From: Desulfobacterales bacterium
GTDB taxonomy: Bacteria > Desulfobacterota > Desulfobacteria > Desulfobacterales > Desulfobacteraceae
Length of the DNA stretch: 6,339 nt
Direction of reading: 5' to 3'
Assembly: GCA_022361095.1 (NCBI GenBank)
Contig: JAKSBO010000492.1
Coordinates: 1 to 6,339 of the forward strand
Within the stretch, counting starts at the first letter, position 1, and every line of letters starts with the position of its first letter. The position numbers and the translations under genes are program-made. Shown in pieces: positions 1 through 6,278 of the stretch. Under the pieces are notes generated by a model. The model saw only the letters and a list, made by a program, of their open reading frames with translations. It ran no database searches and was not told where the DNA came from.

Positions 1-97
1 AAAAAAATAAGGCTGTTTCATTATGAAATACAAAATTCTCATAAAAACATAAAACATATTGATATTACATCAAATTACATATCATTGCAGGAAACAC
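1..97. other. AT-rich gene-free stretch
   Basis: No credible coding sequence is seen. The stretch is AT-rich and contains a 13-base palindrome, TTTCAT-T-ATGAAA (16-28). A weak promoter-like pair, TTGATA (59-64) and TATCAT (80-85), has a spacer of only 15. It is probably the 3' untranslated region of a gene lying left of the window, closed by the terminator at 98-129. Confidence 0.35.
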
Positions 98-129
98 ACC
101 CCCTGTTATGATTTGCAACGGGGGTTTTT
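98..129 (+). terminator. Rho-independent terminator of an upstream gene
   Basis: A stem ACCCCC (98-103) pairs with GGGGGT (120-125). An inner GTT (105-107)/AAC (117-119) extends it past one bulged T, and a run of five T (125-129) follows. The T-run is only on the plus-strand side, so it ends plus-strand transcription entering from the left. The gene it serves is not visible. A TAA at 8-10 preceded by two lysine codons could be its stop, but nothing confirms that. Confidence 0.7.
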
Positions 130-132
130 AGC

Positions 133-160
133 TTGAAATTTCAGCTCCTTCATTTAAGAT
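133..160 (+). promoter_or_regulatory. Candidate sigma70 promoter for the kinase-like/BON gene
   Basis: The -35 candidate TTGAAA (133-138, 5 of 6 consensus) and the -10 candidate TAAGAT (155-160, 4 of 6) are separated by 16 bases. It lies just after a terminator, where a new transcript would be expected to start. The predicted start is near 167, giving a leader of about 300 bases. The -35 overlaps a 10-base palindrome TGAAATTTCA (134-143), flanked by AGC (130-132) and GCT (144-146), which could be an operator. Confidence 0.4.
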
Positions 161-166
161 AAAAGA

Positions 167-245
167 TTATGTGAAAGTCAAAATAAATCAACGAATTACT
201 TTCATCTCTCGTTGTGGGTTAAGGCCGGGGGTTGACAGACCCGGC
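167..245 (+). repeat. Bipartite dispersed repeat, copy 1 (diverged)
   Basis: This is the diverged copy of a repeat also found at 3813-3895 and 6279-6339. In the same orientation as the last, it reads TTAT, GAAAGTC (173-179), a variable AT-rich middle, CTTTCA (199-204), GTTGTGGG (211-218), then a GC hairpin GCCGGG/CCCGGC (224-229/240-245). GAAAGTC to GTTGTGGG is 38 bases here and 37 in the 6279 copy. The GC hairpin begins 5 bases past GTGGG, the same offset as in the 3813 copy. The middle is poorly conserved, so homology is inferred from ordered short blocks. Confidence 0.5.
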
Positions 246-302
246 TGCCCAGTGGCTTTTAGGGTGCTTCTAATAATTAGAATTTTGGTTTGAGTTCGAG
301 GC

Positions 303-361
303 GCAATAAAATTTTAACCGGAGGAATATATTAAATATTTCGAGGATTAAAATTTTATTGC
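303..361. repeat. Perfect 15-bp inverted repeat in the leader
   Basis: GCAATAAAATTTTAA (303-317) is repeated exactly as its reverse complement at 347-361. Inside it a second stem forms, GGAATAT (323-329) with ATATTTC (335-341), containing one G-T pair and a five-base loop. Purine-rich internal-loop strands, including a GGAGG-like segment, separate the two stems. No T-run follows, so it is not a normal terminator. It ends 109 bases before the downstream start codon. Possible roles are an RNA stability or regulatory stem, or the footprint of a small palindromic element. Confidence 0.65.
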
Positions 362-458
362 AACGAAGAAATCATAGCCAAAAGGCAAGTATTAGCGGTG
401 GCCTTTACATAGTGCCCGACCGAAAACCATCCCGTATCCATCAACACAATCGTAAAAC

Positions 459-466
459 AAGGAGGT
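459..466 (+). promoter_or_regulatory. Strong ribosome binding site
   Basis: AAGGAGGT lies a few bases before the ATG at 471, a near-perfect Shine-Dalgarno sequence. It fixes the start of the kinase-like/BON gene. It is much stronger than the sites before any other gene in this window. Confidence 0.85.
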
Positions 467-470
467 TATA

Positions 471-1307
471 ATGCCCGTTATCACCATTTCAAGAGGTTCT
501 TACAGTCGCGGAAAGGAAGTTGCTGAAAAGGTAGCCTCCGAACTGGGGTATAAATGTATTTCCCGTGATATTCTTATCGAAGCTTCGGAGGAATTCAATA
601 TCCCGGAGATCAGACTGGTCAGGGCCCTTCATGACGCGCCGTCCGCCCTTGAAAGATACACCCACGGCAGGGAACGCTTTGTAAGCTATATCCGCAAAGC
701 ACTTTTACAGCATATCCGTAAAGACAATATTGTTTATCACGGACTGGCAGGGCACTATTTTCTGCCGGATCTTCCCAATGTTCTGAAAATCAGAATTATA
801 TCGGATATAGAAGAACGTGTGAAAGAAGAAGTCAGGCGTGAAGGTATCTCCGAAGAAAAAGCACGGTATATTCTGAAAAAAGATGATGACGAACGAAGGA
901 AATGGGGCCTGAGGTTATACGGAATCGATACATGGGACAGCAAACTGTATGATATGGTCATCAATATAAAAAATATTTCAGTTGATGATGCCGCAGATCT
1001 GATCTGCCGGACGGCTCGAAAACCCAACTTTGATACCACGCCCGAATCGGAAAAGATCCTTGATGACGTCCTTCTTGCCGCAAAAATTCATGCGGCGCTT
1101 GTAAAAATCTTTCCGAAAAGCATTGTCACAGCCGATGACGGTGTCGTGACTATCGGGGATCCGTCCGGGTCATTGGATATGAAAAATGATGTCTCGAATG
1201 AAGTTAAACGCATCGCTGAAAATGTCGAAGGGGTTAAAGAGGTTATCTTAAATATAAATAGAAGAAACGACGATTATCATACTGTTAATCCGTTCCATAA
1301 AATATAA
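471..1307 (+). CDS. Cytidylate kinase-like protein with C-terminal BON domain
   Basis: A 278-residue protein with two parts. Residues 1 to about 185 resemble the cytidylate kinase-like (AAK/CMP kinase-2) family. They open with a beta strand MPVITISR and a P-loop-like GSYSRGK (9-15) that has Glu rather than Ser/Thr after the Lys, then SRDIL (31-35) and GLAGHYF (91-97). A charged lid-like stretch (about 115-148) contains KKDDDERRKW. Residues about 195-263 look like a BON domain: amphipathic helix, beta strands around GVVTI, a second helix, and a closing GVKEVILNI. BON domains bind phospholipid or other proteins, often in envelope or stress proteins. No signal peptide is seen, so it is probably cytoplasmic. 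The substrate is unknown; true CMP kinase activity should not be assumed. The start is set by a strong ribosome binding site. The gene stands alone, and its base composition is AT-richer than selB and hemW. Confidence 0.8.
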   Translation: MPVITISRGSYSRGKEVAEKVASELGYKCISRDILIEASEEFNIPEIRLVRALHDAPSALERYTHGRERFVSYIRKALLQHIRKDNIVYHGLAGHYFLPDLPNVLKIRIISDIEERVKEEVRREGISEEKARYILKKDDDERRKWGLRLYGIDTWDSKLYDMVINIKNISVDDAADLICRTARKPNFDTTPESEKILDDVLLAAKIHAALVKIFPKSIVTADDGVVTIGDPSGSLDMKNDVSNEVKRIAENVEGVKEVILNINRRNDDYHTVNPFHKI

Positions 1308-1340
1308 GCGGCACCCTTAGCCAACGTATTTCACCAATAA

Positions 1341-1365
1341 AAAAAGCAGCCGACAGGCTGCTTTT
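1341..1365. terminator. Bidirectional terminator between the kinase-like gene and tRNA-His
   Basis: AAAAGCAGCC (1342-1351) and GGCTGCTTTT (1356-1365) form a perfect 10-bp stem with a GACA loop. Read on the minus strand the stem runs into seven T, ideal for ending the tRNA-His transcript. Read on the plus strand it ends in four T, adequate for the kinase-like gene whose stop lies about 35 bases before. It is placed symmetrically between two convergent genes. Confidence 0.85.
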
Positions 1366-1375
1366 AAAATCTTTG

Positions 1376-1452
1376 TGGGGTGAGTGACCGGGATTGAACC
1401 GGCGGCAACCAGGGCCACAACCTGGTGCTCTACCAACTGAGCTACACCCACC
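1376..1452 (-). tRNA. tRNA-His (anticodon GTG)
   Basis: A complete 77-base cloverleaf on the minus strand, CCA included. The acceptor stem GTGGGTG pairs with CACTCAC (one G-T pair) and the D arm is GCTC-AGTTGGTA-GAGC. The anticodon stem is CCAGG/CCTGG around loop TTGTGGC, with anticodon GTG (complement of 1416-1418). The T arm is GCCGG-TTCAATC-CCGGT. Two histidine identity elements are encoded: an extra G at position -1 (1452) and discriminator C73 (1379). CCA is encoded (1376-1378). It decodes CAC and CAU. It is a single-gene unit with its own terminator. Confidence 0.97.
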
Positions 1453-1469
1453 ACGAAAAACTCTGCATA

Positions 1470-1496
1470 ACTATCAGAACTATTTTTCTTTTTCAA
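1470..1496 (-). promoter_or_regulatory. Possible promoter of tRNA-His
   Basis: On the minus strand, TTGAAA (1496-1491) and GATAGT (1475-1470, 4 of 6 consensus) are separated by 15 bases, which is shorter than ideal. The -10 ends 17 bases before the mature tRNA. Placement is right but the match is weak. Confidence 0.25.
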
Positions 1497-1539
1497 GTAT
1501 TTTTTGCACTATTGATAAAATTTAAGTCACATATTGGGA

Positions 1540-1568
1540 TTGACCTGCCCTGCCCCTTTGACTATTAT
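1540..1568 (+). promoter_or_regulatory. Sigma70-type promoter of the small ORF-selB operon
   Basis: TTGACC (1540-1545, 5 of 6) and TATTAT (1563-1568, 5 of 6) are separated by exactly 17 bases, the best promoter-like match in the window. Transcription would start near 1575. That puts the stem-loop at 1588-1663 in the leader, about 122 bases before the first start codon. A consensus -35 TTGACA also occurs at 1579-1584 but has no credible -10. Confidence 0.55.
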
Positions 1569-1587
1569 TCTTTGATTATTGACAAAT

Positions 1588-1663
1588 ACTTGATGCTCAA
1601 GTTTTTAGGGAATTTTTTCCAACGCCGAAGTTGGGCAAATTAACAAAAACTTGAGCATGAAGT
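1588..1663 (+). repeat. Large inverted repeat in the selB operon leader
   Basis: ACTTGATGCTCAAGTTTTT (1588-1606) and its partner at 1645-1663 are reverse complements with one mismatch in 19; the inner 14 are perfect. The 38-base loop holds a second hairpin, CCAAC (1619-1623)/GTTGG (1630-1634) with loop GCCGAA, and a GGAA-TTTT-TTCC palindrome (1609-1620). The left arm is itself a dyad, ACTTGA-TGC-TCAAGT. No T-run follows the right arm, so it is not a standard terminator. It ends 33 bases before the small ORF and would be transcribed from the promoter at 1540-1568. Confidence 0.65.
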
Positions 1664-1696
1664 CATAAAAACACGTAACAGGGCGATCTATACAAA

Positions 1697-1873
1697 ATGA
1701 ATATGAATACGCTGATTATTTTTACCATCCGTCTCATTCTGGGACTTGCATTCGGCATCATCCTTACCCGGCTGTTCAAACCGGACTGGGGTATCTACCA
1801 TGGCGTTGCCACAGGCGGTGTGCTTGTGGCCCTGTCCTATGGCATGAGCTATTACAGAAAATTAAAAGGGTGA
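1697..1873 (+). CDS. Small two-helix membrane protein upstream of selB
   Basis: A 58-residue ORF starting ATG at 1697 and ending TGA at 1871-1873. Two hydrophobic segments (about residues 4-25 and 33-51) are joined by a short turn containing TRLFKPDWG. The tail YYRKLKG is basic, and by the positive-inside rule both termini would be cytoplasmic. Support for coding comes from the codon pattern, the ordered hydrophobic-turn-hydrophobic layout, and the tight join to selB: its stop is 14 bases before the preferred selB start and overlaps the alternative GTG at 1870. The ribosome binding site is weak (AGGG at 1680-1683, too far from the ATG); a second ATG at 1703 is possible. I do not recognise the family and assign no function. 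Confidence 0.6.
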   Translation: MNMNTLIIFTIRLILGLAFGIILTRLFKPDWGIYHGVATGGVLVALSYGMSYYRKLKG

Positions 1874-1887
1874 ACAGGCAGGTATTT

Positions 1888-3804
1888 GTGGACAATATAA
1901 TTCTGGGAACCGCAGGACACATTGACCATGGGAAAACCAGCCTGGTCAAGGCCTTAACAGGTATTGAAACAGACCGTCTCAAAGAGGAAAAAGAACGCGG
2001 AATCACCATTGAACTTGGGTTTGCCTCGTTAGATCTTCCCAATGGCCGGCATATCGGTATTGTGGACATGCCCGGGCATGAAAAATTTGTAAAAAACATG
2101 GTGGCAGGCTCTTCGGGCATTGATGTGGTGGTCATGGTGATTGCCGCTGATGAAGGTGTCATGCCCCAGACCCGGGAGCATATGGAGATCTGCAACCTCA
2201 TGGGCATCCGCCACGGCATGATTGCCCTGACCAAAACGGATCTTGTGGATGAAGACCTGCTGGAACTGGCCATGGACGACATCCAGGATTTTATTTTAGA
2301 CACCTTTCTTGAAGAAAACCCCATCGTACCTGTCTCCTCTGCAACAGGCCAGGGCCTGGAAGAATTTTTAGCCACCCTTGAAGAGATATGCACGCAAATC
2401 CCGCCCCGCAAATTTTCTTCCATTTTCCGGCTGCCCGTGGACCGGGTATTCTCCATGAAAGGGTTCGGCACGGTTATCACAGGGACCCTGATTTCAGGCC
2501 AGGTCAATGTGGGCCAGGATATCATGGTGTTTCCAAGAAAGATCACGTCCAAGGTCAGGGGCCTGCAGGTGCATTCCAGCTCGGTGGAGACCGCCATGGC
2601 CGGCACCCGGACAGCCATCAATTTCCAGGGCCTTGACCGGGAAGCCGTCTTCAGAGGCGATGTACTCTCCACACCGGATGCCTTGATCGAAAGTTATATG
2701 GTGGATGCACAGTTCCATTACCTGAAAAGCAATGCCAAGCCGGCCAAGGCCCGGACCAGGGTACGTTTTCACTCCGGCACAAGTGAAATACTGGGCTACA
2801 TGGTCCTGCTGGACAGGGAAACACTTTTACCCGGGGAGACGGCACCGGTTCAGTTCCGCCTAGAATCCCCGGTCTGCTGCATCAAAGATGACAGATACGT
2901 TATCCGGTCCTACTCCCCGGTCAGAACCATCGGGGGCGGAGCCATCCTCAACCCGGTGTCCCAGAAATATAAACTTAAGGATACGGCCATCATTGAAGGA
3001 CTTTCCGACCTTGCTGAACAGGATGATGAAAACACCATAGCCTATTTTCTCTCCATCAAGGGGTATTCCGGGCTGACCTTAAATGAGTTGCGGGTCATGA
3101 CCAATGTGCCGGATAAAAAGCTTATGGCCGCTTTGCAGAAGATGCTTGCCAAACAGGACGCCGTCCTCACGGACAAGGAGAAGCAAATCTATGTCCATGG
3201 CTCTATTTTTGATGAATTTAAGGAAAAAGTACTGGAACGGTTGAGCGCCTACCACCAGGACAACCCTTTAAAAGACGGTATGCCGGCCCAGGAGCTGAAG
3301 TCCAAATTTCAATATGTGGATGATGCCCGTTTTTTCAACATTCTGTTTAATCGCCTGGAAAAGGAAAACCTCATTGTTCCGGACAAAAACCTTGTAAAAC
3401 TATCAGGATTTAAGGTGGACCTGCAGGTGGACCAACATGAAATCAAAGAAAAAATTGCAGGCATTTACAAAAAATCAGGCCTGACCCCGCCCTTTTTCCG
3501 CACCATATGCCAGGACCTGGACCTGGATCAAAAAACAGGCAAGGATGTCATGCGGATGCTCATTGCTGAAAAACAGGTGGTCAAAACAAAAGACGATCTG
3601 TTTTTTGATGCAGATGTTGTCAGTGAACTTGAAACCAAACTCATTGAATTTCTCAAAGCCAACCAAAAAATCACCACGCCGCAATTTAAGGAGATGACCG
3701 GCATTTCAAGAAAATATGTTATCCCTTTGATTGAATACTTCGACGGCATACACCTGACCATACGGGTTGAAGATCAACGGCAGTTACGAAAAAAGCTGGG
3801 CTGA
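1888..3804 (+). CDS. selB: Selenocysteine-specific elongation factor SelB
   Basis: SelB is the EF-Tu-like GTPase that carries selenocysteinyl-tRNA to the ribosome at UGA codons marked by a SECIS RNA hairpin. All GTPase motifs are present (numbering from GTG 1888): G1 GHIDHGKT (10-17), G2 region RGITIELGF (37-45), G3 DMPGHE (60-65), G4 TKTD (115-118) and G5 SSAT (150-153). EF-Tu-like beta-barrel domains 2 and 3 follow, ending near [12 protein letters not shown]. About 280 C-terminal residues then match the winged-helix, SECIS-binding part. At 638 residues it is close to the E. coli protein (614). GTG 1888 is preferred because AGGCAGG (1876-1882) precedes it by five bases and [17 protein letters not shown] starts like other SelB proteins. 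GTG 1870 (644 residues) would overlap the small ORF stop but lacks a ribosome binding site. selA, selC and selD are not in the window. Confidence 0.95.
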   Translation: MDNIILGTAGHIDHGKTSLVKALTGIETDRLKEEKERGITIELGFASLDLPNGRHIGIVDMPGHEKFVKNMVAGSSGIDVVVMVIAADEGVMPQTREHMEICNLMGIRHGMIALTKTDLVDEDLLELAMDDIQDFILDTFLEENPIVPVSSATGQGLEEFLATLEEICTQIPPRKFSSIFRLPVDRVFSMKGFGTVITGTLISGQVNVGQDIMVFPRKITSKVRGLQVHSSSVETAMAGTRTAINFQGLDREAVFRGDVLSTPDALIESYMVDAQFHYLKSNAKPAKARTRVRFHSGTSEILGYMVLLDRETLLPGETAPVQFRLESPVCCIKDDRYVIRSYSPVRTIGGGAILNPVSQKYKLKDTAIIEGLSDLAEQDDENTIAYFLSIKGYSGLTLNELRVMTNVPDKKLMAALQKMLAKQDAVLTDKEKQIYVHGSIFDEFKEKVLERLSAYHQDNPLKDGMPAQELKSKFQYVDDARFFNILFNRLEKENLIVPDKNLVKLSGFKVDLQVDQHEIKEKIAGIYKKSGLTPPFFRTICQDLDLDQKTGKDVMRMLIAEKQVVKTKDDLFFDADVVSELETKLIEFLKANQKITTPQFKEMTGISRKYVIPLIEYFDGIHLTIRVEDQRQLRKKLG

Positions 3805-3812
3805 CGGCCATG

Positions 3813-3895
3813 GGCCGGCCTGACATATCAACTGCCGGGCATAGTCCACAAAGATTGAAAGATCTGAGTAACTTACACAGACTTTCTTATAAAAA
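3813..3895 (-). repeat. Bipartite dispersed repeat, copy 2
   Basis: This copy fills most of the gap between the convergent selB and hemW genes. The AT-rich half (3850-3895) matches 6279-6324 in reverse complement at 44 of 46 bases. It is an imperfect dyad: GAAAG-A-TCTG-A-GTAA-C-TTAC-A-CAGA-CTTTC. The GTGG block (complement of 3846-3849) lacks three bases present in the other copies. Five bases further out is a GC-rich hairpin, GGCCGGC (3813-3819)/GCCGGGC (3834-3840), with one mismatched pair and TGA-CATA-TCA in its loop. Neither strand shows a clear T-run after a hairpin, so terminator function is uncertain. Confidence 0.8.
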
Positions 3896-3900
3896 TAGCT

Positions 3901-5088
3901 TTAAATCAGTTGGACAAAAGAGGAGACAATACTGTCTAAACGCATCCAGCCGTCAAGGGTCAAGACAAATCGTTGCCCGGCATCCTGGCATCGGGCAAGC
4001 CCGTTATTTTCAAGATCATCCATCAGGGGTTGAAACACGGTTAAAAACCGGTCTTGCCACAGGTGCTGCCCGGTTCTGATGTCAAGTCCCATGGAGGTCC
4101 GCAGCCCCACCATCACATACTCCATCCGCCGCTGTTCCAGGGTAAGGATTTCATGCCCGGATGCAGGAAGCCGGCCTGATTTCAGGGCATTGATATATCC
4201 CTCCAGATCCGGTGCATTCCAGAACCGTTTATACACGGCAGCCCCATCTGCTACGGATTTTAAGGCATAGGAATGGGCGGCCGGCCCGAATCCATGATAG
4301 GGCACCATCTGCCAGTATGCACGGTTGTGCACGGAACGAAGGGATGTATGCTTTGCAAAATTGGATACTTCATAATGATCCCATCCACAGGCTTTCAGGT
4401 ATTTGGCAGCGGCACGGAACAGATCGACCTGATCTGTTTGCGCCATGGGCATAAACCTATTTTGTTCATGCATAGCGTGCAGGGCAGTACCCGGTTCCAG
4501 GGTAAGCATATAGCAGGAAAGATGTGCCGGATTCAAATTCAAAGCCGCACCAAGCTCCCCTGTCAAGTGTTCGACGGTTTGACCGGGAAGCCCATAAATC
4601 AAATCCAGACTGATATTATCAATACCGGCAGCACGAACCTTTTCCGCGGCTTGAACGGCACTATCCGCGGAATGAATGCGTCCCAAAAGGGAGAGATACA
4701 CCGGATCAAATGACTGGACACCCAGGCTGACCCGGTTAATTCCCAGGTGTTGAAACGATGTTAATTGAATCTCATCAAGGGTTCCGGGATTGGCTTCAAA
4801 CGTGATTTCGGTTTCCCGGCAAAGGCTAAACGCATTGTCCAGGGCCTTTAGAATCGTTTCAATATGCCGCGGCCCAAGCAAAGACGGTGTACCCCCCCCA
4901 AAATATACGGTTGCAGCATTGCCTTTGGGGGGTGATACATTCAGTTGAGAACGCAGCCGAATCTCCCGGGCCAAAGCTGCCACGTAATCAGGAATCAGGG
5001 AAACATCGGTTTTGGAATAAAAATCGCAATACCGGCATTTTTTTACACAGAAAGGAACGTGAATATAAAGGTGTTCAGACTCGATCAT
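3901..5088 (-). CDS. hemW: HemW-type radical SAM protein (heme chaperone, coproporphyrinogen oxidase-like)
   Basis: Radical SAM protein of the HemN/HemW superfamily, 395 residues from ATG 5088. The Fe-S motif CVKKCRYCDF (14-23) has CX3CX2C followed by Phe where true HemN has a fourth Cys, which marks the HemW branch. Also visible are the SAM-binding GGGTPS (64-69), EANPGT (98-103), RVSLGVQSF (119-127), DLIYGLPGQ (162-170), YEVSNFA (239-245) and HNRAYW (254-259). HemW proteins bind heme and help insert it into respiratory enzymes; they lack coproporphyrinogen dehydrogenase activity. An in-frame TTG at 5100 would overlap the upstream gene. ATG 5088, 4 bases after that gene's stop, gives the usual short N-terminus before LYIHVPFC. 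No ribosome binding site is evident, so coupling to the upstream gene is likely. Confidence 0.93.
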   Translation of the reverse strand: MIESEHLYIHVPFCVKKCRYCDFYSKTDVSLIPDYVAALAREIRLRSQLNVSPPKGNAATVYFGGGTPSLLGPRHIETILKALDNAFSLCRETEITFEANPGTLDEIQLTSFQHLGINRVSLGVQSFDPVYLSLLGRIHSADSAVQAAEKVRAAGIDNISLDLIYGLPGQTVEHLTGELGAALNLNPAHLSCYMLTLEPGTALHAMHEQNRFMPMAQTDQVDLFRAAAKYLKACGWDHYEVSNFAKHTSLRSVHNRAYWQMVPYHGFGPAAHSYALKSVADGAAVYKRFWNAPDLEGYINALKSGRLPASGHEILTLEQRRMEYVMVGLRTSMGLDIRTGQHLWQDRFLTVFQPLMDDLENNGLARCQDAGQRFVLTLDGWMRLDSIVSSFVQLI

Positions 5089-5092
5089 CGCG

Positions 5093-6256
5093 TCAGACAA
5101 ACCGCATCATCAACCGATCCAGAATCTGATCCACGTTCTTTGGGGTCACCCCGTAATTGTCACAGGCAAGCCGCACCTGATCCATCTGGGGGCTTGTATC
5201 CATATCATTGAGCCCCTTGAAAAACCCCATTCGCCGGCCAATTTGATAAAGGATACGTTTTTGGGGATCCAATTCAAAAAACCGGTCAATGATCCCGATC
5301 ATTTTATCCTTGTCATGGGGCATCGTACCGGTAACGGTTTCAAACAGATTCAGGATGTGATCACTTTTTATACGAGACTTGATATTGTCAAGGGTCTCAA
5401 GCATCAGGCGCACTTCGGTGGCAATCATGGCATCTCCCGGTTTTTCAAACATCCCCCGGATCTGCCAATGGGCAAGCTCCGTGGAAGGAGAGAGCCCCAG
5501 GGTCCGAATTTTTATCACATCGGGATTGATTGCGTTCAGCGCCTCAGCCGTCTCAAGGGCATGCTCAATGGAGAGATCGACACCGCCTAAACCGGGCATC
5601 ACATACACATACAACTCAATGCCTGCCTGCCGGATCCGTTTACATGCTTCAATGTGGCCAAATCTGTCAGCGCCCTTGCGCATGCGGTTAAGCACCAAAT
5701 TTGATCCGCTCTCAACGCCCACATGAATCCGGTTGAGCCCGAGTTCATACAATTGTTTCAGGGTGCCGTCGGGCAATTGATTGATCGTGCTGGTTCTGGC
5801 ATAGGCGGCAATGGTTTTGGTATGGGGAAAACACCGCTTGATGTGCCCGAGAACAGAAAACAGGTCTTTGGGCTTCATGACCAGGGGATTGGCATCCTGA
5901 AGAAAAATGGAGGCCATGCCTGCGGCATACCACTTGACGGCACTGTTGAATGCAATCCGGTCCCGCATCTCAAACCGGGTATAAATGGCGTGAATCCGTT
6001 CCTGGTCCAAGGCAATGGGCGTGGCATTCTCAAGCAGCAGCCTGTCAACGTATGTACGAATCAGGTCAATATCCTGAATAATATCTTCCACAGGACGTAT
6101 GGAAAACTTCTGATTTTTATAGACCGGACAAAAGGCACAGCGGTTCCACGGACAGTTCCGAATCAGCCGCAGCAGCAGGCTGTACGGATCATTGGTCGGA
6201 TAAATGGGCCCTTGTTCATATCCCTGGTATATCTGTGTCTGTTTCTCGTCTGCCAT
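5093..6256 (-). CDS. Radical SAM protein with CX4CX2C cluster motif
   Basis: A 387-residue radical SAM protein (COG1032/Elp3-like architecture). The cluster motif is NCPWNRCAFC (34-43), so the cysteines are spaced CX4CX2C rather than the usual CX3CX2C. HVGVESGS (178-185) is the strand-4 SAM-binding motif typical of the family, and YVMPGLGG follows in the next strand-loop. No B12-binding or TRAM domain is seen, so it is not a methylthiotransferase. The substrate is unknown. ATG 6256 is preferred; the reading frame stays open to a TTG at 6319, but that stretch is the dispersed repeat. No clear ribosome binding site precedes either. Its stop is 4 bases before hemW, indicating one operon and a possible shared role in heme or Fe-S/SAM metabolism. 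Confidence 0.85.
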   Translation of the reverse strand: MADEKQTQIYQGYEQGPIYPTNDPYSLLLRLIRNCPWNRCAFCPVYKNQKFSIRPVEDIIQDIDLIRTYVDRLLLENATPIALDQERIHAIYTRFEMRDRIAFNSAVKWYAAGMASIFLQDANPLVMKPKDLFSVLGHIKRCFPHTKTIAAYARTSTINQLPDGTLKQLYELGLNRIHVGVESGSNLVLNRMRKGADRFGHIEACKRIRQAGIELYVYVMPGLGGVDLSIEHALETAEALNAINPDVIKIRTLGLSPSTELAHWQIRGMFEKPGDAMIATEVRLMLETLDNIKSRIKSDHILNLFETVTGTMPHDKDKMIGIIDRFFELDPQKRILYQIGRRMGFFKGLNDMDTSPQMDQVRLACDNYGVTPKNVDQILDRLMMRFV

Positions 6257-6278
6257 GGCAAAAACTGGTATTTTGATT

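Larger units (their letters stand above)
161..470 (+). other. Long structured leader upstream of the kinase-like/BON gene
   Basis: About 300 bases carry no convincing ORF but several inverted repeats. These are TGAAAGT/ACTTTCA (172-178/198-204), CAACGA/TCGTTG (189-194/209-214), GCCGGG/CCCGGC (224-229/240-245), a perfect 15-bp repeat (303-317/347-361) and AAAGGC/GCCTTT (381-386/401-406). If transcription starts near 167, all of these lie in the 5' untranslated region. I compared it from memory with common riboswitches (c-di-GMP, ZTP, fluoride, cobalamin, guanidine) and recognised none. It could also hold an independent small RNA, or simply a repeat element inserted upstream. Confidence 0.4.

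Noticed and set aside
161..470. tRNA-Sec (selC) or a known riboswitch in the kinase leader, suggested by nearby selB and strong structure.
   Set aside because: No 8-bp acceptor stem, T-loop or TCA anticodon arrangement of tRNA-Sec was found, and no conserved core of a riboswitch I know.
261..1319. Short inverted match AGGGTGC (261-267) / GCACCCT (1311-1317) flanking the kinase gene.
   Set aside because: Only seven exact bases; expected by chance over this distance.
1598..1630. Flagellar sigma28-like promoter (TCAAGTTT ... GCCGAA) in the selB leader.
   Set aside because: The spacer is 18 bases rather than about 11, and both elements are explained by the stem-loop arms and inner hairpin loop.
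1425..1643. Plus-strand 72-codon ORF.
   Set aside because: It overlaps the tRNA-His gene antisense, the tRNA promoter zone, the selB-operon promoter and the left arm of the stem-loop; there is no ribosome binding site and no protein-like pattern.
1776..2672. 298-codon minus-strand ORF opposite selB.
   Set aside because: Shadow of selB codon bias: low-complexity Ser/Pro/Arg-rich translation, no recognisable motif, and an intact selB on the other strand.
3810..4079. Plus-strand ORF opposite the hemW 3' end.
   Set aside because: It begins in the repeat and continues antisense through hemW; no ribosome binding site and no family resemblance.
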